From: Woeseiaceae bacterium
GTDB taxonomy: Bacteria > Pseudomonadota > Gammaproteobacteria > Steroidobacterales > Woeseiaceae
Length of the DNA stretch: 48,092 bases
Direction of reading: 5' to 3'
NCBI GenBank assembly: GCA_013042375.1
Contig: JABDQH010000087.1
Span: forward strand, 1-48,092
Under the pieces are notes generated by a model. It saw only the letters and a list, made by a program, of their open reading frames with translations. It was not told the DNA's origin and ran no database searches. Position 1 is the first letter of the stretch; each line of letters begins with the position of its first letter. The position numbers and the translations under genes are program-made. Below are positions 26,033 to 34,636 of the stretch, one piece after another.

Positions 26033-27217
26033 ATGCACACATCACGACGCACAAACGGGGTATTCGCGGCCGCCATGCTGGCGACCGTCGTTACCATGCC
26101 CGCGTCGGCGCAGTCCATGTCCGAGGAGCTGCGCGAGTCGATCGGACGCATCGTCATTCTTCCCGTCGACGGCGAGAGCAGCGAGGCAGTGACGGGAACC
26201 TACGGCCGGGAGACGCTCGGCCTCGCGGGCGGTATCGCCAAGGGCGCCGACATGGGCACCGTTGGCATCGAGCCCGGCGGCATCCCGATCGGGTTGCCGA
26301 TTCCTTTCCTGCGCGAGATCGGCGCGATCGCGGGCGGCATCTTCGGCGCCTCGGATCGCATGCGCCAGGAGCTCCGGGACCGCATGGCCGAGGACCTCGC
26401 GCAGGCGATCGACCAGCCGCTGTCGAACAATGCGCTTGCCAACGACGTCTACTGGGGCCTGCGTAACGTGGCGGGTGTCGACCCGAAGCTGTTCGCGCCC
26501 ACGACGCCGATCCCCGCCGACACCGACGCCATCCTGTTCGTCAATCTCGACGAGGTCGTCCTCAACGTGCAGGAAGACGAGGCCATCGTCACGACCATGG
26601 GAACGGCGGTGCTCAAACGATTCAGCGACGGCACGACGCTGTATCGCAGGGAAGTCAGTTACGAGGATCGCGACAAACTGAAGAACTGGGCGAAGAACGA
26701 TTTCGTGCTGTGGGGCGAGTATCGCGAGTTCGCGCGCTACTACATCGGCCGCGAGCTGGCGGCCGAATTGTACGAACGGGTGCAGGTCGATCATGCGCTC
26801 GCGCCGCTGGCGAGCGATAACGTCAAGCGTGACAGGGAGGATGCGTGGCTCGGCAAGACGCGTGCGCTCAGCCCGACGCTGGCGTGGGAGTCGACGCTCG
26901 GCGAAAACCGGGCAGCGGCCGACGGCGCGCAGATTCTCTGGGACGTCGAAATCTACGATGCGCGTCGCCCCGTCTATCAGGCGAAGCAGGTCGCGGGTAC
27001 GCAGTTCAAAGTCGATGTGCCGCTCGAGAAGTGCACGACCTATCGCTGGAGCGTGCGGCCGACGTACCACAGGGACGGCAAAAAGAAGAACGGCGAGTGG
27101 ATGCGCCGGCTCGGCGCGACAGACCAGAACAACGGCAACATCGGCCGGGCGATCTCAGCGGCGCACGCCTACATCCAGGATTTCGCGACGCTTGTCGTCG
27201 ACTGCAAGGCGAAATAA
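26033..27217 (+). CDS. Secreted protein of unknown function
   Basis: 394 residues with a clear cleavable signal peptide ending in PASAQS (about 28). After a Gly-rich segment (GLAGGIAKGADMGTVGIEPG, then GIPIGLPIPFLREIGAIAGG), the middle contains a region (about 160-260) with beta-strand character (AILFVNLDEVVLNVQEDEAI) that recalls lipoprotein-like assembly factors only loosely. A C-terminal domain (about 290-390) has a fibronectin-like feel (TLAWESTLG, ILWDVEIYDARRPVYQAKQV, YRWSVRPTY). I do not recognise a family. GAAGAGGGG upstream supports ATG 26033. It converges on the fdsA gene with 4 bases between the stops. Confidence 0.65.
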   Translation: MHTSRRTNGVFAAAMLATVVTMPASAQSMSEELRESIGRIVILPVDGESSEAVTGTYGRETLGLAGGIAKGADMGTVGIEPGGIPIGLPIPFLREIGAIAGGIFGASDRMRQELRDRMAEDLAQAIDQPLSNNALANDVYWGLRNVAGVDPKLFAPTTPIPADTDAILFVNLDEVVLNVQEDEAIVTTMGTAVLKRFSDGTTLYRREVSYEDRDKLKNWAKNDFVLWGEYREFARYYIGRELAAELYERVQVDHALAPLASDNVKRDREDAWLGKTRALSPTLAWESTLGENRAAADGAQILWDVEIYDARRPVYQAKQVAGTQFKVDVPLEKCTTYRWSVRPTYHRDGKKKNGEWMRRLGATDQNNGNIGRAISAAHAYIQDFATLVVDCKAK

Positions 27218-27221
27218 GCGT

Positions 27222-30059
27222 CTAGTTGTCCGTCTCGGTGAGCCGCTGTTGCTCGGCGGCGCGCGCCGCGAATGTTTCCTGCCATTTTGAGCGATGTTCG
27301 GCCGGTGCGATCTGCACGGCCGTCACCTTGTACTCGGGACAGTCGGTGGCCCAGTCGCCATACTCGGTCGTCACGACGTTGGCGCCGGTCTCGGGGTTGT
27401 GGAAGGTCGTATAGACGACGCCGGGCTTGACGCGCGTCGTGATCTTCGCGCGCAGGGTAATGTCGCCCTTGCGGCTCGCGAGCGACACCAGCATGCCGTC
27501 GCGGATGCCGCGCGCTTCGGCATCGGCCGGGTGCACTTCGAGCAGGTCCTCGCCGTACCAGACATTGTTCGCCGTGCGGCGCGTCTGTGCGCCGACGTTG
27601 TACTGCGAGAGGATGCGCCCCGTCGTCAGCAACAGCGGGAACTTGCGATTGGTGCGTTCCTCGGTCGGCTCGTAATCGGTTTCGACGAACAGGCCCTTGC
27701 CGCGCACGAACGCACCGACGTGCATGATCGGGGTCCCCATCGGCGCATCGTCGTTGCACGGCCACTGCACGCTGCCGACCTCGTCGAGAAAATCGAAGCT
27801 CACGTTGTTGAAAGTCGGTGTGAGTTCCGCGATCTCGTCCATGATCTCGGCGGCGCTCGCATAGCTCATGTCATAACCCATTGCCTGCGCCAGCTCCTGG
27901 GTGATGCGCCACTCGTCCTTGCCCTGCTGCGGTTCCATGACCGGGCGTACACGGTTGATGCGCCGCTCGGCGTTGATGAACGTGCCGTCTTTCTCGAGGA
28001 ACGACGTGCCCGGCAGGAAGACGTGCGCGAACTTGGCCGTCTCGTTTAGGAACAGGTCCTGCACGACCAGGCATTCGAGTTCGCCCAGCGCGGCCTCGAC
28101 GTGGATCGTGTTCGGGTCGGATTGCGCGACGTCCTCGCCCTGGATGTACATGCCCTTGAATTCGCCCGCGATCGCGGCGTCGAACATGTTCGGAATGCGA
28201 AAGCCGGGTTCCGGGTCGAGCGTGACGCCCCAGTGTTGTTCGAATTGTGCGCGGACGTCGTCAGCCGAGACGGGGCGGTAGCCGGCCAGCTCGTGCGGGA
28301 ACGACCCCATATCGCAGGAGCCCTGCACGTTGTTCTGGCCACGCAGCGGATTCACGCCGACGCCCGAGCGGCCGAGATTGCCCGTGGCCATCGCGAGGTT
28401 GGCCATGCCCATGACCATCGTCGAGCCCTGGCTGTGCTCGGTGACGCCGAGGCCATAGTAAATCGCGGCGTTGCGCGCTTCGCCGTAGAGGCGCGCGGCC
28501 GCGCGGATGGCGGCGGCGTCCACGCCCGAGACTTGTCCGACCTCTTCCGGGGAGTTCTCGGGTTTCAGGATCATCGTCTTCCACGCGTCCCACGAGTCGA
28601 GGTCGCAGCGTTCCTTCACGTAAGCCTCGTCGGCCAGCCCTTCCTTGACGATGACGTGGGCGAGCGCGTTGATGATCGGCACGTTGGTGCCGGGCAGCAG
28701 GTTGAGGTGGTGCGCCGCCTCGAAATGGGGCGAACGCACGAGCCCGATTTTGCGCGGGTCGACGATGATGAGCTCGGCGCCCTCGCGCAGGCGGCGCTTG
28801 ATCTGCGAGGCGAAGACCGGGTGCCCGGCCGTCGGGTTGGCGCCGATGACCATGATGACGTCGGCGTCCATGACGCTGTCGAACGGTTGCGTGCCGGCCG
28901 ACGTGCCGAGCGTGGCCTTGAGGCCGTAGCCCGTCGGCGAATGACAGACGCGCGCGCAGGTGTCGACGTTGTTGTTGCCCATCGCGGTGCGCACGAGCTT
29001 CTGCACGACGAAGACCTCCTCGTTGGTGCAGCGTGAGGAGGTGATGCCGCCGATCGACTTGCGGCCGTATTGATGCTGGATATCGCGAAATTTCTGCGCC
29101 GCGAATCCGATCGCCTCGCTCCACTCGACCGCGCGCCACGGGTCCGAGGTGTTGTCGCGAATCATGGGCTTCAGCACGCGATCGCGGTGCGAGGCGTAGC
29201 CCCATGCGAAGCGGCCCTTGACGCAGGAATGGCCGTGATTCGCCTGGCCGTCCTTCCACGGCGTCATGCGCACGACCTGGTCGCCCTTCATCTCGGCCTG
29301 GAACGAGCAGCCCACGCCGCAATAGGCGCAGGTCGTGACGACGGCGCGCTCGGGCTGGCCATGCTCGACGATGCTCTTCTCCATGAGTGTCGCCGTGGGA
29401 CAGGCCTGCACGCAGGCGCCGCAGGACACGCACTCGGAGTCGAGGAACTCCTCGCCGATGCCGGCCGAGACCTTCGACTCGAAGCCGCGCCCCTCGATCG
29501 TCAGCGCAAACGTGCCCTGTACCTCGTCGCAAGCGCGCACGCAGCGCGAACAGACGATGCATTTCGAGGCATCGAACTGGAAATAAGGGTTGCTGGCATC
29601 GACGGGCGCATCGAGGTGATTGTCACCATCGAAGCCGTAACGCACGTCGCGCAGGCCGACGGCGCCCGCCATGTCCTGCAGTTCGCAATCACCGTTGGCT
29701 GAGCAGGTCAGGCAGTCGAGCGGGTGATCCGAGATGTACAGCTCCATGACGTTGCGCCGCAGCTCCGCAAGGCGCGCGGTCTGCGTACGGATCTTCATGC
29801 CGTCTTCGACCGGTGTCGTGCACGACGCCGGGTAGCCCTTGCGACCTTCGACCTCGACGAGGCACATGCGGCACGAGCCGAAAGGCTTGAGCGAGTCGGT
29901 GGCGCAGAGCTTGGGGATGTCGATGCCGGACTCGCGCGCCGCGCGCAGGATACTCGTGCCGGCCCGCACCGCGGCGGGCTGGCCGTCGATCTCGACCGTG
30001 ACCGTCTCCGTCGCCGGACTGGACGGCGTGCCAAGGTCTCTCTGTCGCGTGCGGTTCAT
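27222..30059 (-). CDS. fdsA: NAD-dependent formate dehydrogenase, molybdenum alpha subunit
   Basis: 945 residues, close to known FdsA. Catalytic subunit of the cytoplasmic complex oxidising formate to CO2. The order is: N-terminal [2Fe-2S] ferredoxin domain (CATDSLKPFGSCRMC), a His/Cys cluster segment (SDHPLDCLTCSANGDC), two [4Fe-4S] motifs (CIVCSRCVRAC and CVSCGACVQAC), a further Cys cluster (CAYCGVGC) and the bis-MGD catalytic domain. The active-site residue is Cys372 (codon TGT) in ARVCHSPTG, so it is a cysteine rather than selenocysteine enzyme. Its ATG overlaps the fdsB stop as ATGA. FdhD, needed to sulfurate the cofactor, is encoded in the same operon. Confidence 0.94.
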   Translation of the reverse strand: MNRTRQRDLGTPSSPATETVTVEIDGQPAAVRAGTSILRAARESGIDIPKLCATDSLKPFGSCRMCLVEVEGRKGYPASCTTPVEDGMKIRTQTARLAELRRNVMELYISDHPLDCLTCSANGDCELQDMAGAVGLRDVRYGFDGDNHLDAPVDASNPYFQFDASKCIVCSRCVRACDEVQGTFALTIEGRGFESKVSAGIGEEFLDSECVSCGACVQACPTATLMEKSIVEHGQPERAVVTTCAYCGVGCSFQAEMKGDQVVRMTPWKDGQANHGHSCVKGRFAWGYASHRDRVLKPMIRDNTSDPWRAVEWSEAIGFAAQKFRDIQHQYGRKSIGGITSSRCTNEEVFVVQKLVRTAMGNNNVDTCARVCHSPTGYGLKATLGTSAGTQPFDSVMDADVIMVIGANPTAGHPVFASQIKRRLREGAELIIVDPRKIGLVRSPHFEAAHHLNLLPGTNVPIINALAHVIVKEGLADEAYVKERCDLDSWDAWKTMILKPENSPEEVGQVSGVDAAAIRAAARLYGEARNAAIYYGLGVTEHSQGSTMVMGMANLAMATGNLGRSGVGVNPLRGQNNVQGSCDMGSFPHELAGYRPVSADDVRAQFEQHWGVTLDPEPGFRIPNMFDAAIAGEFKGMYIQGEDVAQSDPNTIHVEAALGELECLVVQDLFLNETAKFAHVFLPGTSFLEKDGTFINAERRINRVRPVMEPQQGKDEWRITQELAQAMGYDMSYASAAEIMDEIAELTPTFNNVSFDFLDEVGSVQWPCNDDAPMGTPIMHVGAFVRGKGLFVETDYEPTEERTNRKFPLLLTTGRILSQYNVGAQTRRTANNVWYGEDLLEVHPADAEARGIRDGMLVSLASRKGDITLRAKITTRVKPGVVYTTFHNPETGANVVTTEYGDWATDCPEYKVTAVQIAPAEHRSKWQETFAARAAEQQRLTETDN

Positions 30060-31603
30060 GTGTCACTCCCGGTCGCAAAGTCTGCGGCGAAGTGTTTGAG
30101 CACGCTGCGCACGGGGTAGGGCGTCATGCCGCCCATGGCGCACAGCGATGCGTCCTCCATGGTATCGCAGAGCTCGACCAGCAGATCGTAGTTTGCGTCA
30201 CGATTATCGCCTTCGATAATGCGATCAATGACTTCGACACCACGCGTCGAACCAATGCGGCACGGCGTGCATTTGCCGCAGGACTCGATCGCGCAGAATT
30301 CCATCGCGAAACGCGCCTGTTGCGCCATGTTGGCCGTGTCGTCGAAGACGACGATACCGCCGTGGCCGATCATCGCGCCGATCTCGACGAAGGCCTCGTA
30401 GTCCATCGGCGTATCGAGCTGCTCGGCAGACAAATAGGCGCCCAGTGGACCGCCGACCTGGACGGCCTTGACGGCGCGTCCACTCGCCGTGCCGCCGCCG
30501 TAGGTTTCGATGAGTTCGCGCAGCGTGACGCCGAAGGATTTTTCGACGAGGCCGCCCCGCCTGATGTTGCCGGCGAGCTGGAATGCGAGCGTGCCCTTTG
30601 ACCGATTCACGCCCATGCCTGCGTAGCGTTCGCCGCCGAGGTTGACGATATTCGGCACCGACGCGAGGGTGACGACATTGTTCACGACGGTCGGTTTGCC
30701 GAACAAGCCCTCGATGGCAGGCAGGGGCGGCTTGTAGCGCACGATGCCTTTCCTGCCCTCGAGGCTCTCGAGCATTGCGGTCTCCTCGCCGCAGACGTAC
30801 GAGCCCGCGCCCAGGTGCAGCTCGACCTCGAAATCGAAACCGCTGCCCTGGATATCCTCTCCGAGCCAGCCCGCATCGCGCAGCGTGTCGATGGCGCGCG
30901 CCAGGATCGAGTGCGTCAGCGGGTACTCCGAGCGCAGGTAGATATAGCCCTTGTTCGCACCCACGGCGAAGCCGGCGATGGCCATCGATTCGATGAGGCC
31001 GAACGGATCGCCCTCCATGAGCATGCGATCGGAGAACGCGCCGCTGTCGCCCTCGTCGGCATTGCACGCGACGTATTTCTGCTCGCCACTCGCGTCGGCG
31101 ACCGTGCGCCACTTGATGCCGGTCGGAAAGCCCGCGCCGCCGCGCCCGCGCAGTCCGGAGGCGGTCACGGCATCGATGACGGCGTCGGCCCCGATCTCCC
31201 AGGCTTTCGTAAGCGCCTTGAAGCCCTGGTGGGCGAGGAAGTCGTCGAGGGATAGCGACTCGGTCAGGCCGCAGCGCCAGAAGGTCCAGCGCTCCTGCGT
31301 AATCAGGTACTCGATCTCGTCGACCGGGCCGAGGCGCTTGTCGTGCTCGCCGCCCTCGAGCAGGCCGGCTTCGAACAGCATGGGCACGTCATCGGGGGCA
31401 ACATTGCCGTAGGCGATGCGTTTATCGCCCTGCTGTACTTCGATCAGGGGTTCGAGCCAGCACGCGCCCCACGAGCCGTTGCGCACGAGCTCGATGTCCG
31501 CGCCGCGCTGTTTGGCCTCGCGAGCAATCGCGACGGCGACCTCGTCGGCACCGACCGACACGGCCGTCGTCTCGCGCGGCACGTAGATCCTGACGCGGCT
31601 CAC
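30056..31603 (-). CDS. fdsB: NAD-dependent formate dehydrogenase, flavin/NAD beta subunit
   Basis: 515 residues from GTG 31603, in a GTGA overlap with fdsG. FdsB accepts electrons from FdsA and reduces NAD+ through FMN; it is a relative of complex I NuoF. An N-terminal thioredoxin-like part (1-120) precedes the NuoF-like core, with SGLRGRGGAGFPTGIKW for FMN, GEETAMLESLEGRKG for NAD and the C-terminal [4Fe-4S] motif ESCGKCTPCRIGS. The fused N-terminal domain is normal for Fds and HoxF-type subunits. Together with FdsG and FdsA it defines the soluble, NAD-linked class rather than the membrane FdnGHI class. Confidence 0.93.
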   Translation of the reverse strand: MSRVRIYVPRETTAVSVGADEVAVAIAREAKQRGADIELVRNGSWGACWLEPLIEVQQGDKRIAYGNVAPDDVPMLFEAGLLEGGEHDKRLGPVDEIEYLITQERWTFWRCGLTESLSLDDFLAHQGFKALTKAWEIGADAVIDAVTASGLRGRGGAGFPTGIKWRTVADASGEQKYVACNADEGDSGAFSDRMLMEGDPFGLIESMAIAGFAVGANKGYIYLRSEYPLTHSILARAIDTLRDAGWLGEDIQGSGFDFEVELHLGAGSYVCGEETAMLESLEGRKGIVRYKPPLPAIEGLFGKPTVVNNVVTLASVPNIVNLGGERYAGMGVNRSKGTLAFQLAGNIRRGGLVEKSFGVTLRELIETYGGGTASGRAVKAVQVGGPLGAYLSAEQLDTPMDYEAFVEIGAMIGHGGIVVFDDTANMAQQARFAMEFCAIESCGKCTPCRIGSTRGVEVIDRIIEGDNRDANYDLLVELCDTMEDASLCAMGGMTPYPVRSVLKHFAADFATGSDT

Positions 31604-32028
31604 GACGCAGCTTCCGCGAGCGAGGCCAGCAGCGCATCGAGCCGCTCGGCGTCGACGCGTCCGTAGGTCTTGCCGTCAATCATGACGGCGGGCGCACAGG
31701 CGCAGTTGCCGAGGCAGTAGACCGCCTCGAGCGTCGTGTCGCCGCCCGCAACTTCTTCTGCATGCGCGGCAAGCTCGCGCCCGCCCATCGCCTGGCAGGC
31801 CTCGGCGCGGCACAGCTTGACGATGTGCGAGCCGGGTGGCTCGGTCCTGAAGTCGTGGTAATACTCGACGACGCCGTGCACGTCCGCGCGGGACAGGTTG
31901 AGGGCGTCGGCCAGCTCGCGAATGTCGTCTTCGGAAATCCAGCCGTTCTGTTGTACCAGGGCAACAAGCACCTGTACGAGCATCTCGGCCCTGTTGTCGT
32001 AGCGCTGCGCTATCTTCCTGACGCTCAT
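31600..32028 (-). CDS. fdsG: NAD-dependent formate dehydrogenase, gamma subunit
   Basis: 142 residues, NuoE-like thioredoxin fold with one [2Fe-2S] cluster. The four ligands are visible in the order CRAEACQAMG and CLGNCACAPAVM. The N-terminal helical part (MSVRKIAQRYDNRAEMLVQV) is typical. It transfers or buffers electrons between FdsA clusters and FdsB. ATG 32028 overlaps the fdhD stop (ATGA) and its own stop overlaps fdsB (GTGA), so the whole operon is translationally coupled. A small fdsD subunit gene, often present after fdsA/fdhD, was not found. Confidence 0.92.
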   Translation of the reverse strand: MSVRKIAQRYDNRAEMLVQVLVALVQQNGWISEDDIRELADALNLSRADVHGVVEYYHDFRTEPPGSHIVKLCRAEACQAMGGRELAAHAEEVAGGDTTLEAVYCLGNCACAPAVMIDGKTYGRVDAERLDALLASLAEAAS

Positions 32029-32849
32029 TTCTTAATTCGCTCCTTGCCCGCGTACACGTTAAACGTGTCGTCCCTGAGGAATCCGACCAGGGTCACATTG
32101 AACTCCTGCGCCAGCTCTACCGCAAGGCTGGACGGTGCGCTGACGGCGGCGATCAACGGCATGCCCGCCACTAGCGCTTTCTGCGTCAGTTCGAAGCTGG
32201 CTCGGCCCGACACCATGAGGCCGAGGTCGGCGGCCGGCAGCCGCCCCGCCGCGAGCAGCGCACCGACGACCTTGTCGACGGCGTTGTGCCGGCCGACGTC
32301 CTCGCGCACGACGATGAGTTTGCCACGGGCGTCGAACGCGGCCGCCGCGTGCAGACCGCCCGTCTTGTCGAACGTCGACTGCGCATTGCGCAGCCGGTCC
32401 GGGATGCTCACGAGCACGTCGGCATCAAAGACTGGCGTGGAATGTGAAAAAGGTCTGACCCCATTTACGTAAATCGCATCCAGGGAGGCCTTGCCGCAGA
32501 CGCCGCAACTCGAGGTCGTGTAGAAATGCCGCTCGAGCGGGGCTAAGTCGACGGCGATGCCATCCTCGAGTTCGACGCGTATCGTGTTGTCGCCGTCGCA
32601 GGGCTTGACCACGGCGATGTCGTCGCGTGAACGGACGATGCCCTCGGCGAACAGGAATCCCGTCGCGAGATCCGCGTCGTCGCCGGGCGTGCGCATCGTG
32701 ATCGAGGCCGTGCGCGTGTGGCGCTCGCCATCCGTTTCGAATCCCAGCCGGATCTCCAGGGGCTCCTCGACGGCGACCCTGTCGGCGCAGGTTTCGCGCA
32801 AGTTTGCGCGGAATCGTTCTAAATCGACTGCGCGGGTGCGGCCCGTCAT
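32025..32849 (-). CDS. fdhD: Formate dehydrogenase accessory sulfurtransferase
   Basis: 274 residues. FdhD moves sulfur from IscS to the Mo-bis-MGD cofactor, activating FdsA. The sulfur-carrying cysteines are Cys115 and Cys118 in SSCGVCGKAS; TGGLHAAAAF and REDVGRHNAVDK are also family hallmarks. Total length is normal. Just after the CGVCG motif, residues 126-139 (IYVNGVRPFSHSTP) are encoded by a GGGGTCAG-type repeat that is more AT-rich than the flanks; it occupies the variable loop of the family. fdhD is first in the operon, whereas it usually follows fdsA. The upstream control region is shared with the HiPIP gene. Confidence 0.93.
   Translation of the reverse strand: MTGRTRAVDLERFRANLRETCADRVAVEEPLEIRLGFETDGERHTRTASITMRTPGDDADLATGFLFAEGIVRSRDDIAVVKPCDGDNTIRVELEDGIAVDLAPLERHFYTTSSCGVCGKASLDAIYVNGVRPFSHSTPVFDADVLVSIPDRLRNAQSTFDKTGGLHAAAAFDARGKLIVVREDVGRHNAVDKVVGALLAAGRLPAADLGLMVSGRASFELTQKALVAGMPLIAAVSAPSSLAVELAQEFNVTLVGFLRDDTFNVYAGKERIKK
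32433..32474. repeat. GGGGTCAG-type repeat inside fdhD
   Basis: On the plus strand the unit contains GGTCTGACCCC (32452-32462) followed by the palindrome ATTTACGTAAAT (32463-32474), with GTGAAAAA before it. A related unit occurs at 47839-47863 (GGCCTGACCCC, then TTACGGAAAT). Such units are typically intergenic in gammaproteobacteria; this one is read in frame as fdhD residues 126-139. Confidence 0.6.
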
Positions 32850-32895
32850 TTCACATCAATCCGGCGACACGGCAGGGCAGTATATCGCAGCGGCG

Positions 32896-32939
32896 CGCCC
32901 TGCAGGGCGTAATGCAAATGAGTCTCAAATACAAATGAG
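32896..32939. promoter_or_regulatory. Palindrome and direct repeats in the fdhD/HiPIP control region
   Basis: CGCCCTGCAGGGCG (32896-32909) is a perfect 14-base palindrome. CAAATGAG occurs twice (32915-32922 and 32932-32939), 17 bases apart, with TGAGTCTCA forming a small dyad around the first. This AT-rich block lies in the 181-base divergent gap and looks like a regulator site. The repeats loosely recall Fur-type boxes, but I would not name the regulator. A TAGAAT -10 candidate for HiPIP lies at 32983-32988. Confidence 0.4.
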
Positions 32940-33030
32940 ATTGGCTGCAGGTGTCGTTATGCGGGCGTTCAGGAAACTCGGCTAGAATGCGCGCCGTCCA
33001 GTTTCACAGCTACATATCAAGGAGATTCCT

Positions 33031-33354
33031 GTGAGCAATATTGCACGCCGCAAATTCCTGCAAATCTCGGCTGTCGCCGCAGCCGGTGTCATCGCATTCC
33101 CGGGCCGCGAGGCGCAGGCGGGAGACCTGCCGCACGTATCGGTAGACGACCCGCTGGCCGCCGGCCTCAAGTACACGCACGACGCGTCGACGGTCGATCC
33201 GGCCACGCGCACGCAGCCTGCCGCCGAGCAGAATTGTGCCAACTGCCAGCTCGTCCAGGGTAACGATGGTGACGCCTGGCGTCCGTGCCAGCTGTTCCCG
33301 GGTAAGGCAGTCGCCGCCAAGGGCTGGTGCTCGGCATGGGTGCCCAAAGCCTGA
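33031..33354 (+). CDS. High-potential iron-sulfur protein (HiPIP)
   Basis: 107 residues from GTG 33031, with AAGGAG just upstream. It carries a Tat-type signal (RRKFLQISAVAAAGV) for folded export. The four [4Fe-4S] ligands are Cys69 and Cys72 (NCANC), Cys86 (RPCQLFPGK) and Cys100 (GWCSAW), the standard HiPIP spacing. HiPIPs are small periplasmic one-electron carriers, usually linking the bc1 complex to a terminal oxidase or photosynthetic centre; no photosynthesis genes are seen here. It is monocistronic, followed by a strong terminator. The classical gene name would be hip. Confidence 0.92.
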   Translation: MSNIARRKFLQISAVAAAGVIAFPGREAQAGDLPHVSVDDPLAAGLKYTHDASTVDPATRTQPAAEQNCANCQLVQGNDGDAWRPCQLFPGKAVAAKGWCSAWVPKA

Positions 33355-33373
33355 ACAACCCCTTTCAGTCGTA

Positions 33374-33408
33374 ACGAAACGCCGGCTACTATGCCGGCGT
33401 TTTCGTTT
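33374..33408 (+). terminator. Rho-independent terminator after HiPIP
   Basis: A GC-rich stem (AAACGCCGGC at 33377-33386, loop TACTAT, GCCGGCGTTT at 33393-33402) is followed by a T-rich tract (TCGTTTGT). It lies about 20 bases after the HiPIP stop and separates it from the aminotransferase gene. Confidence 0.85.
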
Positions 33409-33454
33409 GTACAATCGGATGGCCCCTCGCGCATGCAGTTTTGGGAGAGACACC

Positions 33455-34636
33455 TTGTTTGAAGCCCTCGAGGCCGCCGCGGCCGACGCCATCCTCGGAC
33501 TCATCACCGAGCATAAGAACGATCCGCGTTCCGACAAGATCGACCTTGGCGTCGGCGTGTTCCGCACGGCCGAGGGCGAAACGCCCGTGCTCGACGTCGT
33601 CAAGCAGGCCGAGCAACGCATCATCGATACCCAGCAGAGCAAGGCCTATATCGGCACGGCCGGCGACCCCGACTTCAACGCCCTGATGCAGGACCTGACC
33701 TTCGCCGACGCGGCCGATGCCGATCGCGTATTGACGATCCAGGCGCCGGGCGGCTCGGGCGCGCTGCGCGTCGCGGCCGGACTGATCCTGCGCGCGCGTC
33801 CCGGCGCGCGTGTCTGGGTAACCGATCCGACCTGGGCGAATCACATTCCCTTACTGGGCGGCGCGGGCCTCGAACTCGAGCCCTACCCGTACTACGACGA
33901 CGAGAATCACGTCATTCGCGTCGACGACATGCTCGATGCGTTGAGCAAGATGCCTGCCGGCGATCTGGTCCTGCTGCACGCCTGTTGCCACAATCCTTCT
34001 GGTGTCGACCCGAGGGAGGACGATTGGCGCGCGATCGCCGACATCATCGTCGAGCGCGATCTCGTGCCGTTCGTCGACATGGCCTACCAGGGGTTCGCGC
34101 ACAGTCTCAACGACGACGCTTTCATCGTGCGCCATCTTGCCGGTCTTGTGCCCGAGATGATCGTCACGAACTCGTGCTCCAAGAACTTCGGCCTGTATCG
34201 CGACCGCGTCGGCAGCCTCTCGGTGCTGTGCGCCGACAAGGCGTCGCGCGACATCGTCAACAGCCAGGTCAACAACATCGTCCGCACGATCTACTCGGTG
34301 CCGCCCGATCACGGCGCCGTCGTCGTCGCGACAATACTCGGCGATTCCGAGCTCAAGGCAGCCTGGCGTGTCGAGCTTGCCGAGATGCGCGGCCGTTTGC
34401 GCGAGATGCGGGTACTCCTGAACGACGCGCTCAAAGAGAAAGCCCCCGAGCGCGACTTTTCCCACCTCGTCCGCGCACGCGGCATGTTCTGCTTCCTCGG
34501 CATCGCCGAGGACCAGGTCGATCGCCTCAAGAAGGAATACGGCGTCTACATGGTCGGGTCCAGCCGCATCAATACGGCCGGCATCACGGCCCGCAACGTC
34601 AACTACCTGGCCGACGCGATCGCCGCTACTCTGTGA
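33455..34636 (+). CDS. Aspartate/aromatic amino acid aminotransferase (class I)
   Basis: 393 residues from TTG 33455, chosen because GGGAGAGA lies just upstream and LFEALEAAAADAILGL is the usual N-terminus of AspC/TyrB; an ATG at 33419 would add 12 residues and sit on a TACAAT -10-like box. PLP-lysine is Lys243 in SCSKNFGLYRDRVG. Other conserved parts are YIGTAGDPDF, APGGSGALRVA, CCHNPSGVDP and the substrate-carboxylate Arg near SSRINTAG. It exchanges amino groups between glutamate/2-oxoglutarate and aspartate or aromatic amino acids, so it could use glutamate made by the hut pathway. Aspartate versus aromatic preference cannot be decided. Confidence 0.9.
   Translation: MFEALEAAAADAILGLITEHKNDPRSDKIDLGVGVFRTAEGETPVLDVVKQAEQRIIDTQQSKAYIGTAGDPDFNALMQDLTFADAADADRVLTIQAPGGSGALRVAAGLILRARPGARVWVTDPTWANHIPLLGGAGLELEPYPYYDDENHVIRVDDMLDALSKMPAGDLVLLHACCHNPSGVDPREDDWRAIADIIVERDLVPFVDMAYQGFAHSLNDDAFIVRHLAGLVPEMIVTNSCSKNFGLYRDRVGSLSVLCADKASRDIVNSQVNNIVRTIYSVPPDHGAVVVATILGDSELKAAWRVELAEMRGRLREMRVLLNDALKEKAPERDFSHLVRARGMFCFLGIAEDQVDRLKKEYGVYMVGSSRINTAGITARNVNYLADAIAATL

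Noticed and set aside
28944-28946. Selenocysteine at the formate dehydrogenase active site
   Set aside because: The active-site codon is TGT (Cys372), not TGA; the enzyme is a cysteine type.
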